Positions 33,618 to 42,226 of a DNA stretch of 64,000 nucleotides are shown here, piece after piece. Source of the stretch: Geobacteraceae bacterium (GTDB taxonomy: Bacteria > Desulfobacterota > Desulfuromonadia > Geobacterales > Geobacteraceae); NCBI GenBank assembly GCA_024281055.1, contig JAMXLF010000019.1, positions 1-64,000 of the forward strand, given 5' to 3'. Below the pieces are notes generated by a model. It saw nothing but the letters and a program-made list of their open reading frames with translations. It was not told the DNA's origin and searched no databases. Position numbers and translations under genes: made by a program. The number at the start of each line of letters is the position of its first letter. The first letter of the stretch is position 1.

Positions 33618-36542
33618 TCACTTCCCCGCCTCATGGCTGACTGACTTCAGGGCCAAGGGGAAATCGGGGATCGTCCGCGGCTTGGCGGTGGTCGGGGTCT
33701 GTTTCCCGTCGGTCAATTCCTGCACCCGCTCGGAAAGCCAGAGGTCGAGGCTGGTGACAGTGATCCGCCCCTTGCCGGTGTAGTCGGCCTTACCCCTCAC
33801 TCCTTCGAGAAGCGCCTTGGTGAAGGCGCCGTTACCCCAGGACTCGTCTTCCAGAGAGTACTGCCCGCCGGTGGACGAGGCGAAGACCACCACGCCGTTC
33901 TCGGTGCTGGCGAGTTCGTTCACCACGGCGTTGACACTGCCCGTCCCCATTCTCCCCCCCATCACGTCGCCGGCGTGGCAGGTGTCGACGAAGAGGACCG
34001 CCTTGCCGGGGAGGGTCATGAGGGTGTCCCTGATCTCGCCGAAGACGACACCTGTTTGAGCAAGCTTTTTGGGGTCACCGTCGACCGGAACGAAATAATA
34101 GGTCCCGCTGGAGTCGGTCACGCCGTGGCCGGAGAGGAAAACGAGCGCCGTATCGCGGGGGCTCGCCGTCTGTCGCAGCCACCGGAGCCCATCGAGGACC
34201 GCCTCGTGTGTGGCAGCCGAGTCGGTCAGTACCCGCACGGTCACATCACCGTAGAGTCCTCCCTTTTGAAGGAGCATGAGGGAGGCGAAATCGCGGGCGT
34301 CCTTGGCCGCAAATGCGAGGGCCATCTCCTTGTCGGTATAGGCCCCGACCCCGATGGCAAGAATATGCAGCCGCGGCTGGACGGAGATTTCCTCAACAGC
34401 TTCACCGGCAGAGCGGGTAACCCTGACAACCGCCGGCTCGCTCGAAGCAAAACGGTTCTCGGCAATGACGGCGATCTCGCTCTCACCCGCGGGGAGCGGA
34501 ACGGCCACTTCGCGGAGTTCGCCCCGTGCCGCCCCATTATTCCGCTCTTTGAACTGCACGGGACGACCGTTCACCAGTACTCGTACGCCGGTCACGGGCT
34601 CGCCGGAGAGGGAGCGCACGGCAAAGGCGACGGTGGCCTCGCGGGTGTCGATCACGCTCCTTTCGGCCGGAGAGCTGATAGCGACCACCGGCGGCAGGAG
34701 GGTGGAGATGTGCCTCGTCTCTCCCCTCCTCCCGGAGGCGGCATCCGCAAGCCTTACCGCCTCCCCCTCGTCCCCGGCTGCAAGGATGCGGGCAATCACA
34801 TCAGGGCGACAGTAAACGGCGCGAAAACGGGAGAGCGGGAAGAAATCGGCACTCAGTTCGGGACCGTTGTTCAGATGCCAGCCCGCCAGTTCCTCCCCCC
34901 CCACCGAGGCGTCGTAATAACCGGAAGATGTCCAGAGAACCCAGCGCTTTCTGTCGGCATTGAGAAAAAAGGCGATGAGTTCCTTCCCGTCGGACAGGCG
35001 GTACCAGCGAATGCTGCCATCGCCCGAAGAAACCGCGGCAACCCTGCCGTTCCCGGCGATATTCACTCCCCATACTATGCCGGGAGCCGGGACACACCAG
35101 CGCTCCCTGCCATGGCGGTCGAAAAAGCGCAGGTGCCAGTCAGTGCCGAGGAGAAACCCCGATGCGTCAGGCGCCACTGCCAGACTGCGGGCGGTTTCGT
35201 GTACCCCGAGCCTGAGAGGCCTGCCGTTCAGGCTCGGGCTCGGGCCGTTGCGCCATCCGGTTACGTGCAGGCCGGGCGCATCCGTCAATGCAGGAACGAG
35301 CGACAGTGAAGCGTCAGTCCGCAGCGACCGTTCAGCAACGGCAAAGACGGCGCTGGATTTTCCGCCCGTACCCGGCCCGAAACCGACGACGGAGCCGTCC
35401 GCCGAGAGAAGGAGCCGGCCATCCCGGTTGTCGACGGCGCTCGCTCCCATGTGCGCAAGGACCATCCCATCGGCATCGACAACCCCGATCTCGGGGCCTG
35501 CGGCGGCAAAGGCGAGCGCACCGCTTCCCGCCGGGATGATTTGCATGATGTTGCCGTCCGCAACGGGAAGGTCGACGTACTTCCCCTTCCCTCCCTCGTC
35601 CCAGCGACGCACCAGGAATTTCCGGCCGTCCCGGTAGCTGCCGGCAGCATAGAGCGCGGTGCCGTCAGGGGACCAGGCGACACTGAAAAGGCTCCCGCCG
35701 TCCGCCCCCCCTGGAGGCGTAAAGAGTGGCGTCAGGTCTTTCCCCGCGAGGACGGCGACTTTGCGCGAATCGTCGCATCCCACCGCGATTCTGCCGCCGT
35801 CGGCCGAGAAAGCCACCGAAAAGGGGCGCTCCCCGTTGAGGGCCTTCTCTTTGGCAATGAGCCTGAACCCCTTGTCGTACAGCCGGACAAAACCATCCCA
35901 GGAGACGGTCGCCAGTCGCCCGTCACGGTCGAAATCTAGCCCGTAGCAGTCGCTGCCGTAGTGAGCGTCGACCCCGACCAGCTGCCAGTCCGCGACGCGG
36001 ACGAGGTAGACCCCCTTCCCCGCCCCGAGCCCCACGGCCAGCTGCTTTCCGTCGCGGGAATAGGCGAGGGTCTTGATGACGTCGGGAAAGCCGTCGAGCC
36101 GCTTGAGGAGGCGGCCGCTGGCCCGGTCGAAGAAATAGACGGCTGCATTCTTGTTCCAGTCCCAGCCGGTCCAGCCGCCGCATGCGATGGTGGCCCCGTC
36201 GGGGGAGACGGCCACGGCAAAGAGTTTCCCCTCGTTCCCCACACCGATGGGGGGACGTATTACCTTTACAGGCAACAAGGTTTTCCCGGTCCCCGGTCCC
36301 CGGCCCCCGGCCCCCGCCAAGTCCCACACCCGCACGGTCTTGTCATCGGAGGCGGTGACCAGCCAGCGGCCGGCCGCGTCGGCGGCTATCCCCTTGATCA
36401 TCGCCGTGTGCATACCGGTCTCGATCCGGAGGATCGGCTCCGGCGGCGGTCCGGCAAACGCCGGGGCCGCAGAGAGGATAAATGAGGACACCATGACAAG
36501 TAAGAGCAGTCTGTGCCTTATTGCTCGTGAATCTCCAGCCAC
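33618..36542 (-). CDS. WD40-repeat caspase-like (C14) protease, exported
   Basis: The 974-aa protein starts at GTG 36542. A signal peptide (to about residue 30, ending AFA) is followed by an N-terminal propeller of WD40-like repeats (about 40-560; e.g. MIKGIAADAAGRWLVTASDD split as MIKGIAADAAG, WLVTASDDKTVRVWD). A linker with an Ig-like part (about 610-710) leads to a caspase p20 domain. The catalytic dyad is visible: SGHG with His near residue 803 and DTCHAGD with Cys near 854. The signal peptide places the protease outside the cytoplasm, unusual for a caspase homolog. Its start is one base past the stop of a 32-aa membrane peptide. Confidence 0.9.
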   Translation of the reverse strand: MAGDSRAIRHRLLLLVMVSSFILSAAPAFAGPPPEPILRIETGMHTAMIKGIAADAAGRWLVTASDDKTVRVWDLAGAGGRGPGTGKTLLPVKVIRPPIGVGNEGKLFAVAVSPDGATIACGGWTGWDWNKNAAVYFFDRASGRLLKRLDGFPDVIKTLAYSRDGKQLAVGLGAGKGVYLVRVADWQLVGVDAHYGSDCYGLDFDRDGRLATVSWDGFVRLYDKGFRLIAKEKALNGERPFSVAFSADGGRIAVGCDDSRKVAVLAGKDLTPLFTPPGGADGGSLFSVAWSPDGTALYAAGSYRDGRKFLVRRWDEGGKGKYVDLPVADGNIMQIIPAGSGALAFAAAGPEIGVVDADGMVLAHMGASAVDNRDGRLLLSADGSVVGFGPGTGGKSSAVFAVAERSLRTDASLSLVPALTDAPGLHVTGWRNGPSPSLNGRPLRLGVHETARSLAVAPDASGFLLGTDWHLRFFDRHGRERWCVPAPGIVWGVNIAGNGRVAAVSSGDGSIRWYRLSDGKELIAFFLNADRKRWVLWTSSGYYDASVGGEELAGWHLNNGPELSADFFPLSRFRAVYCRPDVIARILAAGDEGEAVRLADAASGRRGETRHISTLLPPVVAISSPAERSVIDTREATVAFAVRSLSGEPVTGVRVLVNGRPVQFKERNNGAARGELREVAVPLPAGESEIAVIAENRFASSEPAVVRVTRSAGEAVEEISVQPRLHILAIGVGAYTDKEMALAFAAKDARDFASLMLLQKGGLYGDVTVRVLTDSAATHEAVLDGLRWLRQTASPRDTALVFLSGHGVTDSSGTYYFVPVDGDPKKLAQTGVVFGEIRDTLMTLPGKAVLFVDTCHAGDVMGGRMGTGSVNAVVNELASTENGVVVFASSTGGQYSLEDESWGNGAFTKALLEGVRGKADYTGKGRITVTSLDLWLSERVQELTDGKQTPTTAKPRTIPDFPLALKSVSHEAGK

Positions 36543-36543
36543 T

Positions 36544-36642
36544 TCAGAGTCCTTCCTTTATCATTTTGGCGATCAGCACCAGAATGAACAGGATGATGAG
36601 GTCAAGCAGGAACAGGCTGCCTACAACTGTCTCCATTGACAT
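36544..36642 (-). CDS. 32-aa single-pass membrane peptide
   Basis: The minus strand encodes MSMETVVGSLFLLDLIILFI and then LVLIAKMIKEGL. The ATG at 36642 has an AAGGAG site seven bases upstream and the stop lies one base before the GTG of the caspase gene. One hydrophobic helix with a Lys-rich C-terminal tail is expected. The strong ribosome site and tight coupling support a real gene. It may help translate or anchor the caspase protein. Confidence 0.65.
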   Translation of the reverse strand: MSMETVVGSLFLLDLIILFILVLIAKMIKEGL

Positions 36643-36742
36643 GGCTCTTCTCCTTCGGAAAGTTTGGCATCAAACCGTCTGAAGAAATTTGACAGACAGA
36701 GCGCCGGATTCCTGCATCGTGCCGGGACGCAAGCCAACTCTT

Positions 36743-38671
36743 CTACCGCACCACCCGTCCCGCCACCTTGAAGACGAAGTCGTAGGTGAGAATATCCTCC
36801 CACTGCCAGCCGCGGGCGGTGGAACGGGTATCGTCCGGACCACCGTACGGCTTGCCGGGGGTGTAGAACCAGTTCATGATCGCCTCGCCGGAGCGGCGCA
36901 AAACGATCCAGTACTTGCCCGGCTCGAAGGTGCCGGTGTCCGCGGGCAGGGCAAAATCGAGCCAGCCGTACCCGGGGAGGCGCCTAACGTTCTCCAGGTA
37001 GACCGGTCGCGAGCGGACGCCGCTGGTGAGTCCCGGCTTGCCGTTCTCGTCCGCCACGATGTCCAGGTAGACCGTGCCGTCGCCGCCGAACTTCTTCATG
37101 GCCAGCGACACCTTTTCCAGCCGGAGCGGCCGGTCGAGCACGAACGCCTGGGCGTAAACCCCCGTGGAGGTAACGTATTCGGCGGTTTCCCGCTCAAGGG
37201 TTGCCTCGCCCCGGTCGCCGCTCGTGGTGTAAAAACTGACCATGGCCGGAAAGCGCATGTTGCCGAACACGACCAGGCCGTCCTTGTCGGGCTGCACGGG
37301 TGGCGGTCCGGCAGGCGAAGGTGGCGGCGTGACCGGTTTCGGCGCATCCCTTTCCTCGGCTTTCGGCAGAGGCTTCGGCAGAGAGGGCTCCGGCTCCGGT
37401 TTCGGCTTCTCCTTTCCGTCAACCTTGACTGGTGAGGGCGGCACGGGTGTCGGCACTGGCACGGGCACGGGTGTTGGTAGAGGAGGCGGTACAGGCGTTG
37501 GCACAGGGGGTGGCACAGGTGGCAGATCTGGTGCTGGGGCAGGTGTGATATCCGAAGGCTTCGGCGCCGGCTTCGGGGGCTCAGGGAGGGGGACGGGCAC
37601 GGGCGGCGGTTTGATGCCCACCGGCTCCGGGGCCGCGGCAATCATCTCGTTGCTCGCCATGTAACCGCGCGGAGCCGCGCCCGATCCCTTGAGACTCAGA
37701 TCGACCACGTCCCGGGTGAAATTGCTGCTGATCACGGAATCATAGCGGGGGAGGACCGGTGCGGCCCTCCAGGTGGCGCCGATATCGACGCATTCGGGGC
37801 CATGGGCGTACTTTATGTGCCGGGTGGAGGTGAACTGCTTCGACTGCTGGGGGTCGTAGGGGAGCCAGCCGAGACCGGGGTAAAAGACCTCGAACCACGC
37901 ATGGAGTCCCTCCCCCATCCCCTGCACCAGAGACGAGCCCTTATTGTCCAACGGTATCTTCCACTTCTCCTTGAGGGTAAGCCCGACCGCCACACGAGCA
38001 GGAATGCCGGAGGCGCGCAGCAGGGCGCACGCCAGATGGGCGTAGTTCTGGCAGTTACCGGTGCGGCTGGAGAAGCCATAGAGGGCGTCGTAGAACTTGG
38101 GCGGGGTCTCGTACCGGATGTGGTCGGTGACGAAGTTGAGAATGGCATCGACCGCGGCCGCCTCCGTCGCGGCCCCGGCGGTGAGCTCGGCCGCCTTGAC
38201 GGCAATCTCCCTGTCATCACTCTGCACCAGCTTCGTCGCTTTGAGATAGGACCGTGCCTCCTCGGGCACCTTTGTCAGGGGGAAAGGTGCTTTTGCGGCA
38301 AGGGGGTCAAGAACGGCATCGGTGGCGGAGGTAAAGACGATGGTGGCCCGGGCGTCGCCGGTCAGCTCCCGCCAGGTCACCACCTTGTAGTGATTGCCGA
38401 AACCGTCGGTTTCGTCCTTGACCGATGCGGGCTGCGGATCGAAGGTGAGACGATGGTCGGCGAGCCGCTGGCTGATGCTCGGAGCGTCGACACCGGCAGG
38501 GAGGGGAAAACGGTAGGTGAGCTGGGGCAGATTCTGATCGACGCCAAAGGTTACCTGCTGGGTTACCGTCACCTCGCTGGAGAGCCGGCCGGTGACGACC
38601 AGTGTCCTTGCGCGGCACGGGGCCGCCGTAACCGCCAGAAGCAGCACTATTCCCAAGGATTTCAGAAGCAT
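36743..38671 (-). CDS. Exported transglutaminase-like protein with proline-rich linker
   Basis: The 642-aa product starts at the ATG at 38671 with an AGGGGGG site; the frame continues 18 codons upstream. Signal peptide about 1-22. An N-terminal beta domain is followed by a transglutaminase/protease core with catalytic Cys (RTGNCQNYAHL, about residue 207), His (LHAWFEVFY, about 260) and Asp (LPYDP, about 275). Then comes a 120-residue Pro/Val/Lys-rich linker of PVPTPVPP-like repeats. A C-terminal jelly-roll-like domain follows (about 480-642). The linker could span the periplasm or cell wall. Substrate unknown. Confidence 0.87.
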   Translation of the reverse strand: MLLKSLGIVLLLAVTAAPCRARTLVVTGRLSSEVTVTQQVTFGVDQNLPQLTYRFPLPAGVDAPSISQRLADHRLTFDPQPASVKDETDGFGNHYKVVTWRELTGDARATIVFTSATDAVLDPLAAKAPFPLTKVPEEARSYLKATKLVQSDDREIAVKAAELTAGAATEAAAVDAILNFVTDHIRYETPPKFYDALYGFSSRTGNCQNYAHLACALLRASGIPARVAVGLTLKEKWKIPLDNKGSSLVQGMGEGLHAWFEVFYPGLGWLPYDPQQSKQFTSTRHIKYAHGPECVDIGATWRAAPVLPRYDSVISSNFTRDVVDLSLKGSGAAPRGYMASNEMIAAAPEPVGIKPPPVPVPLPEPPKPAPKPSDITPAPAPDLPPVPPPVPTPVPPPLPTPVPVPVPTPVPPSPVKVDGKEKPKPEPEPSLPKPLPKAEERDAPKPVTPPPSPAGPPPVQPDKDGLVVFGNMRFPAMVSFYTTSGDRGEATLERETAEYVTSTGVYAQAFVLDRPLRLEKVSLAMKKFGGDGTVYLDIVADENGKPGLTSGVRSRPVYLENVRRLPGYGWLDFALPADTGTFEPGKYWIVLRRSGEAIMNWFYTPGKPYGGPDDTRSTARGWQWEDILTYDFVFKVAGRVVR

Positions 38672-38726
38672 GCCGCCCCCCTGTAGGACCATGGTATTCC
38701 GTCCGAAACCGTCGTATGCCGGCATT

Positions 38727-39866
38727 CTATTTCAAATACTTCAGGTTGATCGTCGAGGGGGTGAACGCCTCGACGTGAAGGTTCCCCTTCTGGTTGATGC
38801 TGTTGGCCAGGTAGATGGGATTCTCCGGATAGCTGACGACGAACTCGCCGAGCCCCTTTTCCTCCACGCTGGTCACCCAGGCGAGGTTCTGCAGGACTTC
38901 CTTGACCGCGAAGCTGTCCTTCAGCTCGGCAATCCCGGCAACTTTCACCTCGATGCGCTTCGCCACTCCCTTGATGTACGAGCCGACCTTGTCGAGAAGT
39001 ACCGGTCCCATTTTTTCGGCAATTTCATTGAGTCCCTGGGCCGCGGCATCCTCCACGCTCCCCGCGAGACCCTTTCCCTGCTCCGTTCCTGCCGAGAGGA
39101 TGACCATTTTACCGGAAGGGTCCCGGGTGATGAGCCGGTAGGTTAACCGCACCGTCACGCTGTTGAACGGCATGGCTATGCCGTACCCGACGTGTTCACC
39201 CTTCCTGGTGGAAACGGTGTAGTCAACCTTCCCGACCAGCAGCACATTGGCGAGGAACTTGTACATCATGCTGCGCAGGGAGAGGAAATTGCCGCTTTTC
39301 AGCGCCTGATCCATTTCCGCCGCATCCAGGGCGTGGGTCGGGGCCACATCGACCACCGTGTACCCCTGCCCGGTGAGCTTGCCGATGAGGGTTTCCGACA
39401 GGACGTTCGTCTCCTCGTAGCGCCCCCCCCCACCGCTATTTCCCGGCTTGCGGGCAGGGAGGAAAACGGCGATGGCGTTGTTGAGCGCCAGCCCGGCAAT
39501 CGCATCCTTCGCCCGCACCGGCTCCACACACGCGTTCACCTTCACCGTTACCGTATCCGGGCCGTTGTTTACCCGGAGCACCTTGTAGCGGGAAACCACC
39601 CCGTTGATCTGCCTGCTGATCGCCTCATCGACCAGCATCATGTTCTGGACGACGCTCTGCGCCTTCACCTCTGCCCCCACGGCCTGCTCCACGGCCGCCC
39701 ATTTCGCCCGGGCAACGGCCTCCGCCTTGGCGGATGGCAGGTCGTTATTGACGATGGCGGCCTCGCCTTCGGCGTCGAGGCAGATGGGCGCGGCAAAGGA
39801 AGATGTGCCGGACAGTGCGACGAATAGCATCGCGAGCAGTGGTATAGAGCGCATGGGCATGGGCAT
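38727..39866 (-). CDS. Exported protein with FlgT-N/LPP20-like N-terminal domain
   Basis: The 379-aa protein starts at the ATG at 39866 (GGAG four bases upstream) and has a signal peptide to about residue 26. Residues about 27-120 (AEGEAAIVNNDLPSAKAEAV, RAKWAAVEQAVGAEV, SRYKVL) look like the N-terminal domain of FlgT and related envelope proteins. The middle part resembles TolB/CsgG-type alternating strands (GQGYTVVDV). It is followed 55 bases later by the transglutaminase. A direct flagellar role is unlikely, as no flagellar gene is near. Cell-envelope partner function is inferred. Confidence 0.75.
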   Translation of the reverse strand: MPMPMRSIPLLAMLFVALSGTSSFAAPICLDAEGEAAIVNNDLPSAKAEAVARAKWAAVEQAVGAEVKAQSVVQNMMLVDEAISRQINGVVSRYKVLRVNNGPDTVTVKVNACVEPVRAKDAIAGLALNNAIAVFLPARKPGNSGGGGRYEETNVLSETLIGKLTGQGYTVVDVAPTHALDAAEMDQALKSGNFLSLRSMMYKFLANVLLVGKVDYTVSTRKGEHVGYGIAMPFNSVTVRLTYRLITRDPSGKMVILSAGTEQGKGLAGSVEDAAAQGLNEIAEKMGPVLLDKVGSYIKGVAKRIEVKVAGIAELKDSFAVKEVLQNLAWVTSVEEKGLGEFVVSYPENPIYLANSINQKGNLHVEAFTPSTINLKYLK

Positions 39867-39951
39867 GTTTCTCCGTTTTAGATAACGCCAAAGAGGAGAT
39901 ACAGGCGCCGCACGCCTCCATCTCCCCTTTGGCCAGCCTGCCGGCAACGGC

Positions 39952-40890
39952 TTACTTCAGCACGAAGGCGACCTTGGCGCCGGCAAGGAAGTTCCCCTTC
40001 TGATTCGCCGAGAAGATGGTCACCGCGTCTTCGTCGGAAACCTGGAGGTCAGCCGCACTGACCGTGCCGACCGCCTTGACGACCAGCGGGTTCTTGACCC
40101 CGCGCGAGCCGAGGGCCGCCCGGGCCTTGTCAACGCTGTTGGTATACTCGCCGCATCCCTGCTCCACCAGCACCTTCTGGCTCACTTTTGAAGGATCATA
40201 GAGGAGCTCTTTCTTGGTGCTGAAGATCCGGTTGATGAGGGCCGGCTTGAAGTTCTGCTCGGTGGCGTCGATGATCAGGCCGTCGTACTTCTCTTCCAGC
40301 GGTTCCACCGAATGTTTGTACTTCAGTGCCTGTTTTCCGTCCACCTCGGTCAGGGTCTTTTTCAGATCGGGATCCTTGAACATCTTCTCGTAAATGGCCG
40401 AGGCGAATCCCTTCGGCCCGTGCATGCCCAGCTTGACGATGGCAATGGCGGTATCCTTCTCCTTGCTGTAGTCCTGGACCACTACCTGGACGCCCTTGAC
40501 GATTCCCGCCACCGCCGACCTGACGGTGTCGTACTGCAGCATGCCGTCCTTGACGAGGGTGTCCCCGACCAAGGCAAAACCGTTGAGGTACTCGGCGACC
40601 GCCCGCTGGGCGACCACCACGGCGGCGCGCTTGGCCCCTTGCTCCCGCTGTGCGGGGGTACGGGCATCTGGGTTCCCCACCGACTCCCCGAAGAAAATGA
40701 TCGCCTCCTGTTGAAACGCCGCGTTATCGTCCCTTCCCGACGGGCTGCCGGTCAGGGTAAGGTTCTGCTGGCTGAGCCAGGTCTTCGCCTTGGTGAACGT
40801 TTCGTCGATCTGGATGGAATTCTCATCCGCCGCGTGCCCGTTCCCCGCAAGCCCCGCCGTCAGCAATACCGCAACCAGTAACTTCTTCAT
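39952..40890 (-). CDS. Exported LPP20-like envelope protein
   Basis: The 312-aa protein has a signal peptide MKKLLVAVLLTAGLAGNGHA. The region QREQGAKRAAVVVAQRAVAE (about residues 80-99) followed by an EYLNGFALVGDTLV segment resembles the LPP20/YqiC-type repeat of envelope lipoproteins, but no lipobox Cys is present. A second domain covers about 195-312. It ends FLAGAKVAFVLK. It shares general plan and neighbourhood with the next gene downstream. Function unknown; periplasmic by signal. Confidence 0.7.
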   Translation of the reverse strand: MKKLLVAVLLTAGLAGNGHAADENSIQIDETFTKAKTWLSQQNLTLTGSPSGRDDNAAFQQEAIIFFGESVGNPDARTPAQREQGAKRAAVVVAQRAVAEYLNGFALVGDTLVKDGMLQYDTVRSAVAGIVKGVQVVVQDYSKEKDTAIAIVKLGMHGPKGFASAIYEKMFKDPDLKKTLTEVDGKQALKYKHSVEPLEEKYDGLIIDATEQNFKPALINRIFSTKKELLYDPSKVSQKVLVEQGCGEYTNSVDKARAALGSRGVKNPLVVKAVGTVSAADLQVSDEDAVTIFSANQKGNFLAGAKVAFVLK

Positions 40891-40905
40891 AATCCCCTCC
40901 TGTTA

Positions 40906-42120
40906 TCAATAGATGTTTATTCTCTGTTTCAGCACCCTGATGGCGAGGAGCGCCTCGGCCCCGTCAACCGGCTCGTCGGGCCGGAATTCGCCTGAAAGCT
41001 CTCCCTCCATGATCCCCCGGGTGGTCACGTTCATGACCGCATTGTAGAAAGGTGACGTGGCACGCACATCGGGAAACGGCGACTTGTCCTGGCCGAAATA
41101 GGCGGTGGCCAGCTTTTCGTCGCCGGTAAGCTTGATCAGCACGTCTTCCAGGGTGAAGGCCATCTCTCCCCTCTTGACGCTATCGGCGGGCTTGAAGAGG
41201 TATGCCTGCGTGGTTTCGTCAAACTTCGGCTCCAGCCCCCGCACCTTCCATTTCATCATGGTGAGGATCTCTTCCCTGAAAGGATCGTTGAGCACGTCGG
41301 CCGGGGTAAACTCCGCCTTCATTTTCGCCACCTGGGAGGCCACGGGGATGCGACCGGCAAAGAGCTTCTCCAGCTTCATCTCGTCGATCAGGAGTGCGGC
41401 GAGGTCCCCGCGGGAAATGGCATCCTTGACCGCGATCTTCTTCCCCACATCCCCCACGGTTATCCCTGCCAGGGCGCGGACGATCCGGTCGGTCTTCTTC
41501 CACCCCCGGTCAGCCTTCTCGTGCCATTTCCCCTCCCGCTTGGCGTTCAGGACGTCGGCGAAACGGTCGCGGGCCTTCTGGAACTCCAGGGCTTCGAGGC
41601 AGGCGACCCCCATGAAGTATCTGAGCGCCTCGGTCCCCTGGTAGTAGGTGAGGGTGCGCTCGTCGACCTTCAGCCTCTCTCCGGCCCTGAACGCGTCCTC
41701 GGCCTCCTCCAGCCATCCCTTGTTCCTGACCAGGGTCGCAACCCGGATCCGGGCCACGCAGAGGTCGAATTCCTCGTCGGGCTTATCGGCATATTTCTCC
41801 GCCTTCTTCAGGCTCTCCACGACCCTCTCCATCTCCACCTGACGAAAGCCGGCATCCGGCTGTACCTTCACCTTCTCGGCGGAGACGATGGCAAGCCCGG
41901 CGTAGGCCTTGGCGAAACGCTCGTCCAGGTAGATCGCCCGCTCGAACTTTTCCTGGGCAACGGCTATCTTGCCGTTTTCAAGGGCGGTCATCCCCGTCAG
42001 GTAGTGGTGCTCGGGGTTGTCTTCCGGCGAGGTGCTGCGGACCTGGGGTCCCGAGCAGCCAGCCATGGCGAGGAGCAACGCCCCCAGTGCACACAGCACG
42101 AACAGCATCTTTCTTCTCAT
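40906..42120 (-). CDS. TPR/SLH-domain lipoprotein
   Basis: The 404-aa lipoprotein has lipobox LLAMAGC (Cys at about residue 21). TPR-like helices follow (about 38-215: HHYLTGMTALENGKIAVAQE split HHYLTGMTALENG, YLDERFAKAYAGLA). S-layer-homology-type segments come next (ISRGDLAALLIDEM; FPDVRATSPFYNAVM; GEFRPDEPVDGAEALLAI). SLH domains bind cell-wall polymers, so the protein may tether the complex to peptidoglycan. A strong AGGAGGTCGACG ribosome site precedes the ATG. A 106-base gap separates it from the protease gene upstream. Confidence 0.85.
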   Translation of the reverse strand: MRRKMLFVLCALGALLLAMAGCSGPQVRSTSPEDNPEHHYLTGMTALENGKIAVAQEKFERAIYLDERFAKAYAGLAIVSAEKVKVQPDAGFRQVEMERVVESLKKAEKYADKPDEEFDLCVARIRVATLVRNKGWLEEAEDAFRAGERLKVDERTLTYYQGTEALRYFMGVACLEALEFQKARDRFADVLNAKREGKWHEKADRGWKKTDRIVRALAGITVGDVGKKIAVKDAISRGDLAALLIDEMKLEKLFAGRIPVASQVAKMKAEFTPADVLNDPFREEILTMMKWKVRGLEPKFDETTQAYLFKPADSVKRGEMAFTLEDVLIKLTGDEKLATAYFGQDKSPFPDVRATSPFYNAVMNVTTRGIMEGELSGEFRPDEPVDGAEALLAIRVLKQRINIY

Positions 42121-42226
42121 CGTCGACCTCCTTGTGATTTCATCAAATCGAAAAATCTCGTGCGATTATTTTATGAATCTTGAGACGGACACTTTGGCAA
42201 CTTTGCGCGGACCCGAAGAAAAAAAT

